Assembly (NCBI GenBank): GCA_001598975.1
Contig: BBXU01000031.1
Coordinates: 1-53,702 of the forward strand
Direction of reading: 5' to 3'
DNA: 53,702 nucleotides
Source of the DNA: Parachlorella kessleri
Taxonomy: Eukaryota; Chlorophyta; Trebouxiophyceae; Chlorellales; Chlorellaceae
The position numbers and the translations under genes were made by a program. The notes beneath the pieces are model-generated. The model searched no databases. It had not been told where the DNA came from and saw nothing but the letters and a program-made list of their open reading frames with translations. Below are positions 11,151 to 21,608 of this stretch, one piece after another; the stretch's first letter is position 1; every line of letters begins with the position of its first letter.

Positions 11151-13080
11151 CTACACACCTTGCCCCTTGGTACACTGCTGGTGTGCCTTGCACTCACTCT
11201 TGTGCTGCGACCAGTGTCCCTTCTGGCAGCTGCGGCTGCAAGCAGGAGGGCAAAGTCACAGTTTCAAGTTATGCCACCATGTACTCCACCCAGTCTGCTC
11301 GCATCATGACAAGCGCTGCTCATGACAGTGCAAGGCTTGCACCTGTTGACTGTCTGCTCCTGAGCCTGACCTTTTTTGGAGGATGCCAACCTGCCAGGAT
11401 GCCCGGTCTGCATGCTGCGGCCCAACGCACCATGCAAGCGCCGCCACAGAACAGCCAACCGCAGTCACCACACCGCACCTGCAGTACTGCACGTGCTTGC
11501 AGCCACCACACAGTCGCAGGTGGGCCGCTGGGGTCCCACAGCCAGTGCACCAGCCGCATTTGAGGTCAATAACAGACTTTGCCCGCCTGGCTTCCTGGTC
11601 TTGGGCGAGCGCCTCCTCCGCTGGACTCGGTGGCTGCCAGCGGTCACCCTGCTGCTGCTGCGCTTTTAGCCAAGGCTTCCAGGCCAGCGCCGCCTCCTGC
11701 TTAGCCTTGAGCCCAGACAGCCACTGGCCGGGTAGCACTGCAGCTGCCTGGCAGCGCATGTGCGCCTGCCTGGCCTGCTTCAGCCAGGCCAAGAAGGCGC
11801 TGGGAGGGGCCACCATCTCGTCTGCATCAGGGCCGGCCACGCTAGCGCTGCCCCAAGCTTGCCCAGGCGCCAGCCTCCAAGCATGCCACCCATACTCCTC
11901 CGCCCGTGCCGCCAGCATATACCCACAGTGCCCTGCCACAAAGTCGCTGCCCTGCTGCTGTGCCCGCTCAAGCAGCTCCCTGACCTGCTTCACCTTAGTC
12001 ACTATCCCAACTGTGCAGCCGCGGTACCCCGCTGGTGCGGTTGAGCAGACCTGTAACCATAGCTGGTCTGGAGCCAACCTGGGAAGTAGTTGCGCCGTAG
12101 CCCTGAGGCACGGAGGCAGATAATCCGGACTCAGTGACCAGTGGCGGTCAGACAGTACTTGTGAAGCTGGTGCATGCAGGTGGGGGACTCTCACTGACCA
12201 CCCATGTCATGTCTGCGGAAGGCAGTCACCAATACGCTTCTCGTAAGCAGACAGTGGACGCGCAAGCCTGCATAGTGTTACATATGGTGCATGAGCAGAC
12301 CAGACGATGTCTTCCCAACCTCCAGGCGCAAACATTGAGCAAGCCTTCTACTAGCATAAGTATGCTAGTAATGCCTTATGCCTTGCCTTGCCTTGTGCTA
12401 GTATTGCCAACGCCGGCGACCCACCTGTAGGCGAAGTCCACCTCATCAGCCATGCTCCTGTCCCCTCTGCATGTCAGGTCCTGACTGTCCTTGAACCCCA
12501 ACAACACAAACATCGTCAGCAGCTGCTCGTAGCTGAGCAAGCTGCTCGGAAGGTCCGCCTGCAGCTGCTCCAAATCCTGGCGCAGACGTGCTGCCACCGC
12601 TGGGTGCTGCATTTCCTTGACCACGCGATTAAACACAGGCAGCAGCCTTCTAACGTGAGCCATTCCCACGCTGAGGGCTGATGCGCCCGCCGCCACCATG
12701 AGCAGTGTCTCGATGCTGAAGTCAGCGTCAAGGAGCTCCATGATGCGCTTGCCCGCCTTGCCAACGACCATGACGCGCTGGCCATTGCTGCCAACGACCT
12801 TGACGTCGCTTGTATTTGCTGCTGAGCACAGGCGATCCCAGGTAGCCAGCTGGAGAGCAGGGCGGTACCACAATGGCGCGATGCTCAGGACGTGCGCCCT
12901 CACGAGCTTGAGGTCACTCAGGGACTGCTGCTTGCGGGTGGGGCGGCCGTCCCGTTCTTCCCTGGCTACCTCCTGCTGCAGCTGGCAGGCCTCTATGAAG
13001 GCCGCAACCTCGGGGCTGCGCTGGCTGGGTGACAATTTGATGGTGACCGCCAGGCGCTCCTCTATGAAGCTGTCCTCCAT
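11151..13080 (-). CDS. MYND zinc-finger protein, array copy 3
   Basis: Exons on the minus strand are 13080-12425, 12102-11479 and 11235-11151, giving 454 residues, the same length as copy 1. The MYND finger is complete: CTGC, CGGC, YCSRSCQKGHW and HKSEC, again split by a phase-2 intron after the fifth cysteine. Exon 1 begins MEDSFIEERLA and carries the doubled 10-residue motif (VVGSNGQRVM, then VVGKAGKRIM). The codons at the exon 1-2 junction encode Tyr-Arg where copies 1 and 2 encode Phe-Arg. The frame is intact throughout, so this copy is probably functional. The N-terminal 400 residues have no family that I recognise. Confidence 0.85.
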
Positions 13081-14361
13081 GCTGCAAAGGCACTGCTGCA
13101 GCGTCCACAGCCAAAGGCCGCCTTCGGGGTCGTGGTACAGCTGAATAGGCAGTAGTGGGACAAGCTTTGCAGATGAGCTGTGTCTTAACCAAGAGCGCCT
13201 TGCTTCGTCCAAGGTGGCCATATGCATGCATAGGGTGCACACTGTGCAGTCGGTCTGGGCCGCAGGTGAGGTAGACCACCAGGGCAAATTTAAAGCTTCC
13301 TTGAGCCCTGACCTACCTCGAAGTGCTGAGACTCAAACGCCTGTCGACATGTGTGGGCACCTTCTCCTACTAGTGGTTCCAAACACTAGGTTACCCTGAC
13401 CAAAAACCTCACTGGATGACATAGGGCACGTAGTGAGAAAAAGGGCTCCGTCCTTTCTTTTTCATTGGTTCAAACATCAGTTGTGCCGCCGCCTTTGACT
13501 GTGATCTGGCGTAGACCACTATTCTTTTGTGTTGCCCATGAGTGATATATGTATGGAACAGGAAGTGCTGTGATGGCCATATGGGACATGCATGGGACAA
13601 AGTCCCGCTAGCTGTCAAATGCCAAAGCTTAGCATCAGCTAGGCCCCACCGGTGCACCTGGCATGCCACAAGGTGACCCAAGCACCAGACTGCTGGAGTG
13701 CAATGCCAGCGCACTTGGGTTTTATGCTTTGAATGCTCATGTACCTGACATGCATGGCGGGCTTAGGGCCTAGCCAACTTGGTCCAGTATATTTGGTGCT
13801 CTTATGCGACAGCTGTCATGGACGTCCACATGGACCTACATGACGCCATGCTAGCTGTGAAGGGCTCTTCATGGCTTCTGCCCTTGCCCAAGGCAGTCAG
13901 TTTAGCGGAGAACTAAGTGGATTGGCAGTGCCATGCCTCACAACTGCAAGGTCCGCGAGCTGCGAGGCACTGAACGTATCTGAAACATGCCACCGCAGCA
14001 CATGTCCATGGACTTCTGGGAAGCTGAGTGCCTGAGGTTGAGCAAGAGCCTTCAGCTATGCCATCTTACATTGCACTAGCCATGAGCACTGCAACCAAGC
14101 CCTTTCCGACTTCCGATGTCAGTCACTGAGTGACTCGACACAAAGTAGTCAAGCCCACAACTTGCAATGTGTTCGAACCGCAAGGGCAAGGTGTGCATGG
14201 GACGCTATACTGGATGCTGGTAGTTCTTGGACGTAAATTCTGTTCCAATATCCCTTTTACCAAGCAAAGCCCAGTAGTTTCTCAAACTTACGCCATGCGA
14301 GACCTGTGAAGGCAACTATGGCTTGGCTTTCCTGCCTCCTGACTGACTTGCTGGTGCACAG
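13081..14361. other. Array spacer 3 (upstream of copy 3)
   Basis: This spacer is homologous to the others and contains the shared block at about 13811-13858. It is expected to hold the promoter and 5' UTR of copy 3. I see no gene in it. Confidence 0.6.
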
Positions 14362-16186
14362 CTACACACCTTGCCCCTTGGTGCGCTGCTGGTTTGCTTT
14401 GCACTCACTCTTGTGATGCACCCAGTCCGCCTTCTGGCAGTTGCGGCTGCAAGGCAGGGGGGCAGTTACAGGTGGCTGTTATGTTCTAGTAAACTTCACC
14501 CAGTCTGCATGCATTATGATCAGGCGCTGCTCATGACAGTCCAAAGCTTGCATCTTCCGGCTGTCTGCTCCTGAGGGGACTGAGGGGACGATGCCGTCCT
14601 ACCAGGATGTCCGGTCTGCATGCTGCGACCATACACAACATGCAAGTGCCGCCACACACCAGCCAACCGCAGTCAACTCACCTACAATACTGCACTTGCT
14701 TACAGCCCCCACAGAGGCGCAGGTGGGCTGCTGGCGTCCCACAGCTAGTGCACCTGCCGCGTTCGCTCCGGTCAGCAGCAGCCTTTGCCTGCCTGGCTTC
14801 CTGGGCTCGGATTCGCCGCGCCTCTGCCTGATTTGGTGGCTGCCAGCGGTCACCCTGCTGCTGCTGCCGCTGCAGCCAAGGCTTGCAGGCCAGCGCTGCC
14901 TCTTGCCTGGCTTTGAGCCCAGCTAGCCACTGCCCGGGCAGCACTGCCTGGCAGCGCGCGTGCGCCTGCCTGGCCTGCTTCAGCCAACCCAGGAAGGCGC
15001 TGGGAGGGGCCACCACCTCCGCTGCAACTGAGCCGGCCATGCTGCCGCAAGTTTGCCCGGGCGCCACCCTCCGAGCATACCACTCATAATCTGCCGACCA
15101 TGCCGCCAGCTCGTAGCCGCAGTACCCCACCACAAAGTCACTGCCCTGCTGCTGAGCCCGCTCAAGCAGCGCCCTGACTTCCGTCAATTTATTCACTGTC
15201 CCAACTGTGCAGCCGAGGAAGCACTCTGTCATTGTGATTGAGCAGTACTGTAACCAAAGCTGGTCTGGAGCCAACCTGGGAAGCAGTCGTGCCGTAGCCC
15301 TGAAGCAAATGGAGGCAGTCATTCCAAAATTGACTAGTAGAGAGCACTCAGTAACTTGCAATGCTGGTGCTTGCAGGTCAGGGTTTCACTGACCATGATT
15401 TGAATTCTGCGGAAGGCACCCACCGATGCGCTCCTGTGTGAGCAGAGACACCTACATTGTGTTATACATGGTGCATGTGGCAGTTAAATTCTTTACTTCC
15501 CTAAAACTGCACCCATGAGCAAGGCTTCGGCAAATTACGCTGACATTGACCCACCTCTTGGCCGATTCCACATCATCTTCCATGCTGTTGTCGCCACTGC
15601 CTGCCAGGTCCTCACAATCCTGATACGCCAACATCACAAAGCGTTCCAGCAGCTGTTCATAAGTTAGCAAGCGGCTTGGAAGGTCGGCCTGCAGCTGCTC
15701 CAACTCCTGGCGCAGACGTGCTGCCACCGCTGGGCGCTGCAATTTTTCGACCATGCTGTTGTACACAGGCAGCAGCCTTGTTATGTGGGCCTCCCCCGGG
15801 CCGGATCTTGACACACCCGCCGCCACCAAGAGCAGTGTCCCAAGGCTGAAGTCAGCCTCAAGCAGCTCCATGACGCTGTTGCCGGTGTCACCAACGATCT
15901 CGAAGTCTGTTATATTTGCTGCTGAGCACAAGTGGCCCCAGTTAGCCAGATGGAGACCAGGGCGGTAACACAATGGCGCAATGCTCAGCACGTGCGACCT
16001 GACGAGCTTGAGGTCACCCAGGGCCTGCTGCTTGCGTGTAGAGCCGCGGCCCGGTTTTTTCCTAGCCAGGGCCACCTCCTGCTGCAGCTGGCAGGCCTCT
16101 ATGAAGACCGCAACCTCGGGGCTGCGCTGGCTGGGTGACAACCTGATGGCAGCCGCCAGGCGCTCCTCTATGAAGGTGTCCTCCAT
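14362..16186 (-). CDS. MYND zinc-finger protein, array copy 4
   Basis: Exons on the minus strand are 16186-15555, 15299-14682 and 14446-14362, giving 444 residues. The MYND finger is complete: CTSC, CGGC, YCSRNCQKADW and HKSEC. Exon 1 starts MEDTFIEERLA and is 24 bases shorter than in copies 1 and 3: it lacks one 10-residue motif but has a two-residue insertion in a basic segment (ARKKPGRGSTRKQQ). The first donor follows AAGAG, giving Lys-Arg at the junction. This copy is the most diverged by eye, which fits an older or edge position in the array. Function is unknown. Confidence 0.85.
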
Positions 16187-17345
16187 GCTGCTGCAAGGGC
16201 ACTGCTGCTGCAGCGTCCCCAGCTGAGGGCCGTCTCCGGTCTGGTGCTGCACCTGAGGAAGCAGTAGTGGGACAACCCGTTGCAGTGGGCTTGGGCTGAA
16301 CCGAGGCGCCTTGCTTAGGCATTTGGTGTCCATGCATGGGGTGCAGGCTGTCCAGTCGGTCTGGGCTCAGGTGAACAAGGCCTCCACGGCACATACCTTG
16401 AGCCCGGACCTACCTTGAAGTGTTAAGACTCAACGGCGTGCCCACAGCTTGGGGCACGTGCTTGTCAAACACTTGGTAATCGAATACAGTGAGAGCTCGG
16501 TGGATGATTTAGGGCACGTTGTGAGGGAAAAGTTCGGCTCCGTCCTTTCCTTATTGCATGGTTCAAACACGAGTAGTGCAGCCTGCCTCTTATTTACAAC
16601 CTGGCGTTTTATTTTATGATCACCAATTCTTTGTGTTGCCATGAGTGTGGTGGTTGTATGGAGCTCAAAAAGTGCTCTTACCGCCGTGGGATAAAGCCCA
16701 TCTAGCTGCCAATTGGGGTTGGTTCTCAGAGTGCAATGGCCACACCTTAGCATTCGCTAAGGCCCCACCTGGCATCCACAAGGTAACCCAAGCACCGCAG
16801 ACTGCTTAAGTGCAATGCCAAGCGCACTTGGGCTCCATGCCTTGCATGCGATGTACCTGACATGCATGGCGGCCTCAGGGTCTAGCCCGACTGGCCCAGT
16901 GTATCAGTGCTTCTTTACAACAGTTGTCGTGGACGTCCACATGGACCCACATGCCGCCATGCTAGCTAGAAAAGGCTTCACGGCTCCCAAGGCAGTTAGT
17001 TTGGCGTAGAATCAAGTTAGTTTGGTGTGGATGCCCGCCTCACAATTGCAAGATCTGTGGGATGCTAGGCCCTTAACCTATCTGCCCGTGCCACCTAGCA
17101 AGTGTCCATGGACTCCTGGGAAGCTCATTGCCTAAGATCGAGCAAGAGAGACTTCTGCTATGCCGACTTACACTGCAGCAGTCGTGAGCCCTGCAACCAA
17201 GCCTTATCCGAATCCAATGTCAGTCACCGAGTGACTTGACACAAAGTGGTCAAGCCCACAAACACCAGAGTCCTCAGACATCAAGGGCAAGGTGGTGCAT
17301 GGGACGCTGTACTGGTTGCTGGTAGCTCTTGGACGAAAACACTTT
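16187..17345. other. Upstream region of copy 4 and right end of array
   Basis: This region matches the other spacers, including the shared block at about 16921-16968 and GCTGTACTGGTTGCTGGTAG near 17306. Similarity ends around 17345, which marks the right edge of the array. No coding exon was found. Confidence 0.6.
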
Positions 17346-17849
17346 TAGTAACATATACCAGGCTCAGCAGGCTGAAGCCTCAAGGAAAGCACAAAGAAGA
17401 ATGAGCCCTGCGGGCCCGGCAGCCAGCCCAGATATCTGACAACTCTCCATCAAGTCACACACAGCACGTTCTTGGTAAGTGAAGTGCGACAGGATAGCAG
17501 CGGCACAGGCAGCGCAGTACCAAAAAGCCACCTGCGCTACAAGATTTTCACAGGCCACAGTCTTTTCAGTGCACCAACAAATGACACAAATTGGCTTGGG
17601 TAAGGCGCCGCTGCATCCAAAGAAGTATCAACTCCTACTTGTCATGGCCACTGTCCGACCTATACCTGGTATAGAACATCTCCACTCCTGCACCACAACC
17701 AGCGAAATACCCAGCACACCCAAACAACAACCCTGAAGCGGATGCATCCTGCCTCGGTCACTCATGGTCACTGCCTGCTGTCCCCCTTCTCGCAATTTGG
17801 CAACCTTGGGCTCTGCCTGCCGCTCACGCTTCTGCTAGAGCCCATGCTC
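17346..17849. other. Intergenic DNA between array and MFS gene
   Basis: This stretch follows the array and includes the probable 3' UTR of the minus-strand MFS gene. A hydrophobic minus-strand frame at 17364-17558 has no conserved motif and no compatible splice partner. I see nothing else. Confidence 0.5.
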
Positions 17850-20800
17850 CTACTGCTGCTGCCCCTGCTGCTCCTGGCGCTCCTCCCTGCGCAGGATGGC
17901 CTCGGCTGCCACAAACCCCAGCCCCGACAGCAGGTAGCAGGCAGGCACCAGCAGCATGGCGGTCTGCAAGCCCACCCTCCCAGCCAGGTACGCGACCCCT
18001 ATGGGCCCCATCCCTCCCAACAGGTTGCGTATGCACAGGTGCACTGCGCTGCCTGTGGAGCCCAGACCCGGTGGCGACACCTCCCGCACCATGATGGCGG
18101 CAGGGGCCCGCCAGGCCTCGCTGAGCGCAAAGCCCACCAGCAGCGCCGCGAAGGACTGGCGGTAGTCGGGGGCAAGGAGGGACAGGGCGATGGTCGGCGC
18201 CGCCACGCAGTTGCCCACGGCCGTTAGCCAGTAGCGGCCGCCCACGCGGTTCAGCCAGTCCCCCAGAGCGCCTGCCAGCACGCCAATGGTAGCAGTCGGT
18301 GAGTAAGCTCACTGGCGTGTGGGGTGGGCAGCATGGCACCCGTGGACTGGACACGGCTGTGACTGCTCGTGAGAGCTCCACGTGCTGTCGACAGCAGTGC
18401 AGTCCTGCCGCGCATAAGCCGAGGAGTGGGTGAGGTCCCTGTCACACTAATCACTCGGCACTGGCACGGTACACTTGATGACAAGACCGCCTCACCTGCC
18501 CCCACGCCCCCAACAATGCCGCCAATGGGGATGACCACCGCCAGCAGCGGCGCGTACACGTCTGGCGCCAGGTGGTACACCCGCTGGTAGAAGGTGGCCT
18601 GCCAAGAGACCAGCGCCCAGCTGCCCACGTCATTGATGGCCGAGGCAAACGTGATGGCCTGGAACTTGGGAGAGCCCAGCAGCTGACGGAGCTTAGCCAG
18701 GCTGTCATTGATGCTGCCGGCCCTGTCACTGATGCTGCTGCTGCTACTAACAGTTGTGCTAGGCACCAATTGGGAAGGGTCTGGGAGTGGCTGTGGCCTT
18801 GAAGCAGGGGCGCTGCCCACTGCTGTACTACTCAAGAGGGTGTCCACTTTCTGCCGCTGCTGGAAGGGTGACGTCCGGAGGGGTTCACTGCTACTGTTGC
18901 CACTGGCACTGCTGGCAGTGCTGCTCCTGCCAGGGCTGCCACCACCTCTGGCAGGGCTCCCCGACCGCGCTGGGCTGCCACCCCTGGCGCCCCGCTGCTG
19001 CCGCGCTGTGCGCTGGCCGCCGCCACGGCTGCTGACAGGAGCCGCCTGGTTCAGGAAGCGCGAGGACTTGAGGGGGTCGCCCAGGAAGCCGCCGCTGCCT
19101 GCTGTGCGCGGCTCGTCCACGGTCAGCATGCACAGCACGGCCAGCGCCAGGCCCGGCGGCCCCAGCCAGCCCAGCAGCTGGCGCCAGCCGGAGAAGGGCG
19201 AGTCGGGGGGCATGGCGCCGTCCTCGCCCGGGATGGCGTATGTGTAGACGGGGGTGATGGCGGCCATGTCGCCTTGGGTGTACAGGATGGACACCAGCGA
19301 CAGGTCCACCTTGTCCAGGGGAACAAGGGTGTAGCCAATGTCGCCGATGCGGCCCTGCATGGAAGTGGGAGCACTGAGGGTTTTGTGTGCAGGGCAACAC
19401 ACGCACGTTGCAGGCTAGGCAACTGCGCAGACTTGTCCACGACCAAGATAGGATAGGCCAGGTGCACTCCGGTCTGGCCAGCATATCAAGTCCATGCCAT
19501 TTTGGTCGTACACGAGCAGCATGCTTATGAACACCCACCTCGGGGACACCTAGCTGCGCCGCCAGGATGACAGCTGCAAAGGACAAGGCCCTGCCTGCAT
19601 AGATGGCCGAGTTGTAGAACGCCATGGCGGTGGTGCGGTTCTTGGGGAAAAGCTCAGGGATGAGTGAGAAGCAGATGGGGTTCTGAGTGGCCTGCACCAA
19701 CGAGCGTCAAAGACATGAGGGTTGCAGTGCCTCCAGTCAAGCACTGTGCATGCCAATACCACAGCAGCTACCACATAAGCTCCCTACCGAGTCACAACGT
19801 CGCTTGGACCTCTCGTTTGCACCCAGCACAGACTGTAATCTCCCATCAGTCCCGCTCTACTTACTCAACACCCAGAGGCAGGCAGGCAGGTGGTCATCTG
19901 ACAAGGCACGTGGCCAAGATGGCGGGCGGTACCCACCTGCGCTGCCGCAAACCCCACCCGCGTGGCCAACAGCTGGCCAAAGCCGTGGGCCTGGGAGGCC
20001 AGCATGGTCAGCAGGCTCCACAGCACTATGCCAATCGACAGCAGCCGTGGCCGGTCAACCCTGTCTGCCAGCAGGCCCACGGGCACCAGCGCCAGCGCAT
20101 ACAGCACCTGCGCCACACGCCAACACAGGGACGCAAGTACACAGTAGGGTTGAGCCATGGGAACTGTGATGCATATGCTTCTAACGAGCCCGCAGCACGA
20201 GTCTCTGCTATACTCACTGTGAAGCAGTAGTGCCCATGGTGGCGGTCACTTATCCGCCAAGCTACGAGGTGATTACCCAAGATACACATGCCAGTTCGGA
20301 ATCGTCAGCTGTACTGTAACAGATGCTGCCAGTCCGTGGCCGCAATTGCACACAGAAGTCTCCAACCAGCGTGGCGACCCTCCCTGCGCCCTCCTACCCA
20401 CCGTGTAGCCAGCTGTCAGCAGCGCCCCTTGGCTGTCTGTCAGCGCCAGGTCATCGGTGATGATCGGCAGCAGCGAGGGCAGGGCAAAGCCGGTGGTGGA
20501 GTGGTGGAGGTAGGCCATGCTGAGGACCAGTAGGCCCCAGATAGTGCCAAACCCGCCGGGCACCGCTGTGGAGGGCTTCTGGGGCTGAGCTTGCAACCCC
20601 TGCGCCCACCGCTGCAGCGCTGCCGGGGCGCCCTGCACATTGCTGCTGAAGTTCCCGCTGCTGCTGCCGCCGCTGCTGCTGCTGCTGGAGTTGTCAGAAG
20701 CTGAAGCAGTCGCATTGGAGGGCTTGGGCTGGGCACTGGAGCTAGACGCAGCATTTGCGGCCATGGGGGACCTGGCTTGGTACGGCTTACCCAGGGAAGC

Positions 20801-21037
20801 AGGGGCCCGTTCTGCTTCCCCAGCCCCAGCGCCCACATCCCCAGTCAGCTCCGTTGGCGGCTGGGGTTCAGCGGCAGCCGGCGGCGGCGGGGCTGCTTGG
20901 GAGGGGGAGCCTCCCTGGCCCGCTGGGGCTGCCCTGGGTGGCAGCTGCCTCCAGCACCGCGAGTGGCGGTAATAGTGTGGTCGCCATAGCAGCTGACGCC
21001 TAGGCAGAGGCGGTGCCGTGGCCCATTGGCTGTGCAT
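17850..21037 (-). CDS. MFS transporter, spinster-like
   Basis: Five exons on the minus strand agree in phase: 21037-20402, 20107-19937, 19691-19539, 19354-18496 and 18271-17850, giving 746 residues from the ATG at 21037 or 655 from a second in-frame ATG at 20764. The second has the better context (ATGGCC); the longer form would add a basic stretch that could be an organelle transit peptide. The major facilitator signature GLLADRVDRPRLL follows the second membrane segment, and PELFPKNRTTAMAFYNSA and GALGDWLNRVGG mark the later helices, as in spinster-type lipid or sphingolipid transporters. A long Ser/Gly/Arg-rich insert of about 140 residues interrupts the central loop (exon 4), and the N-terminus before the first helix is Ser-rich. 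Substrate is not predictable. The gene is divergent from the FAD oxidoreductase. Confidence 0.85.
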
Positions 21038-21608
21038 CGGTCACTGCACAGATACACCAAAACGCCACACTTGTGCTTGCAAATTACATACTACGCGAAG
21101 AGCCTTGCCTTGTACCAGAGCACAACCTGCACTTCAATAGAAAACTGCTCTGGCGCCCCACGTGCATAAATCCAGACTTACGTGCCCTCACAGCCTTGTC
21201 ATGAGCCCTCCAAGAACTGATGAAGTCGTCACAAGTTAAGCTTGCGTTTGTATAAGGCTTGGCAAGGAGGGAACCGGTAGGCGCCAGTGACACCAAATAA
21301 ATTCAGGATTCACGAAAGCCTACAATGCGGGTACAAACATCGACTTCCCTGCGAGTAAGGATCATGGCGCGGGGGTCATGACAAAGCATGACCACAAGGT
21401 GTTAGGAACTCCATGGAGCTCCACAACACGAGCTGCTTTGGCAGGAAGCATAGGAGCTACCTGCTATGTACTGCAGTGATCCCTCCGCTGCAGGCTAGCC
21501 TGGTGCTAACCTGACATGGTTGGTGGCCCTGCACCGTTTTCCTAGGAGTTGCCTTGGACGCCTAAGTCTCACTTTGATAACTGCAAGTAATTGTTTCTAT
21601 TACATTTG
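21038..21608. promoter_or_regulatory. Divergent intergenic region, MFS gene and FAD oxidoreductase
   Basis: These 571 bases separate two genes transcribed away from each other and should contain both promoters and 5' UTRs. I found no exon and no distinctive box. Confidence 0.5.

Larger units (their letters stand above)
4460..17345. repeat. Tandem array of four MYND-gene units (about 3.2-3.4 kb each)
   Basis: The block from the last exon to the upstream spacer recurs four times head to tail. The stop codons of the four genes lie at 4515, 7875, 11151 and 14362, so the unit lengths are 3360, 3276 and 3211 bases. Exons, introns and spacers all match between units, for example the sequence around GACGTCCACATGGACC in every spacer. 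Similarity fades to the left of about 4460 and to the right of about 17345. Boundaries are by eye. Confidence 0.9.

Noticed and set aside
4460..17345. Whether the regular repeats could be a CRISPR or transposon array
   Set aside because: The units are over 3 kb and each carries a spliced gene. There are no short direct repeats with unique spacers, no terminal repeats and no transposase or reverse transcriptase.
17364..17558. Hydrophobic minus-strand frame next to the MFS gene, possibly an extra exon
   Set aside because: The MFS frame already stops at 17850 after a complete final helix, and the extra frame has no compatible donor.
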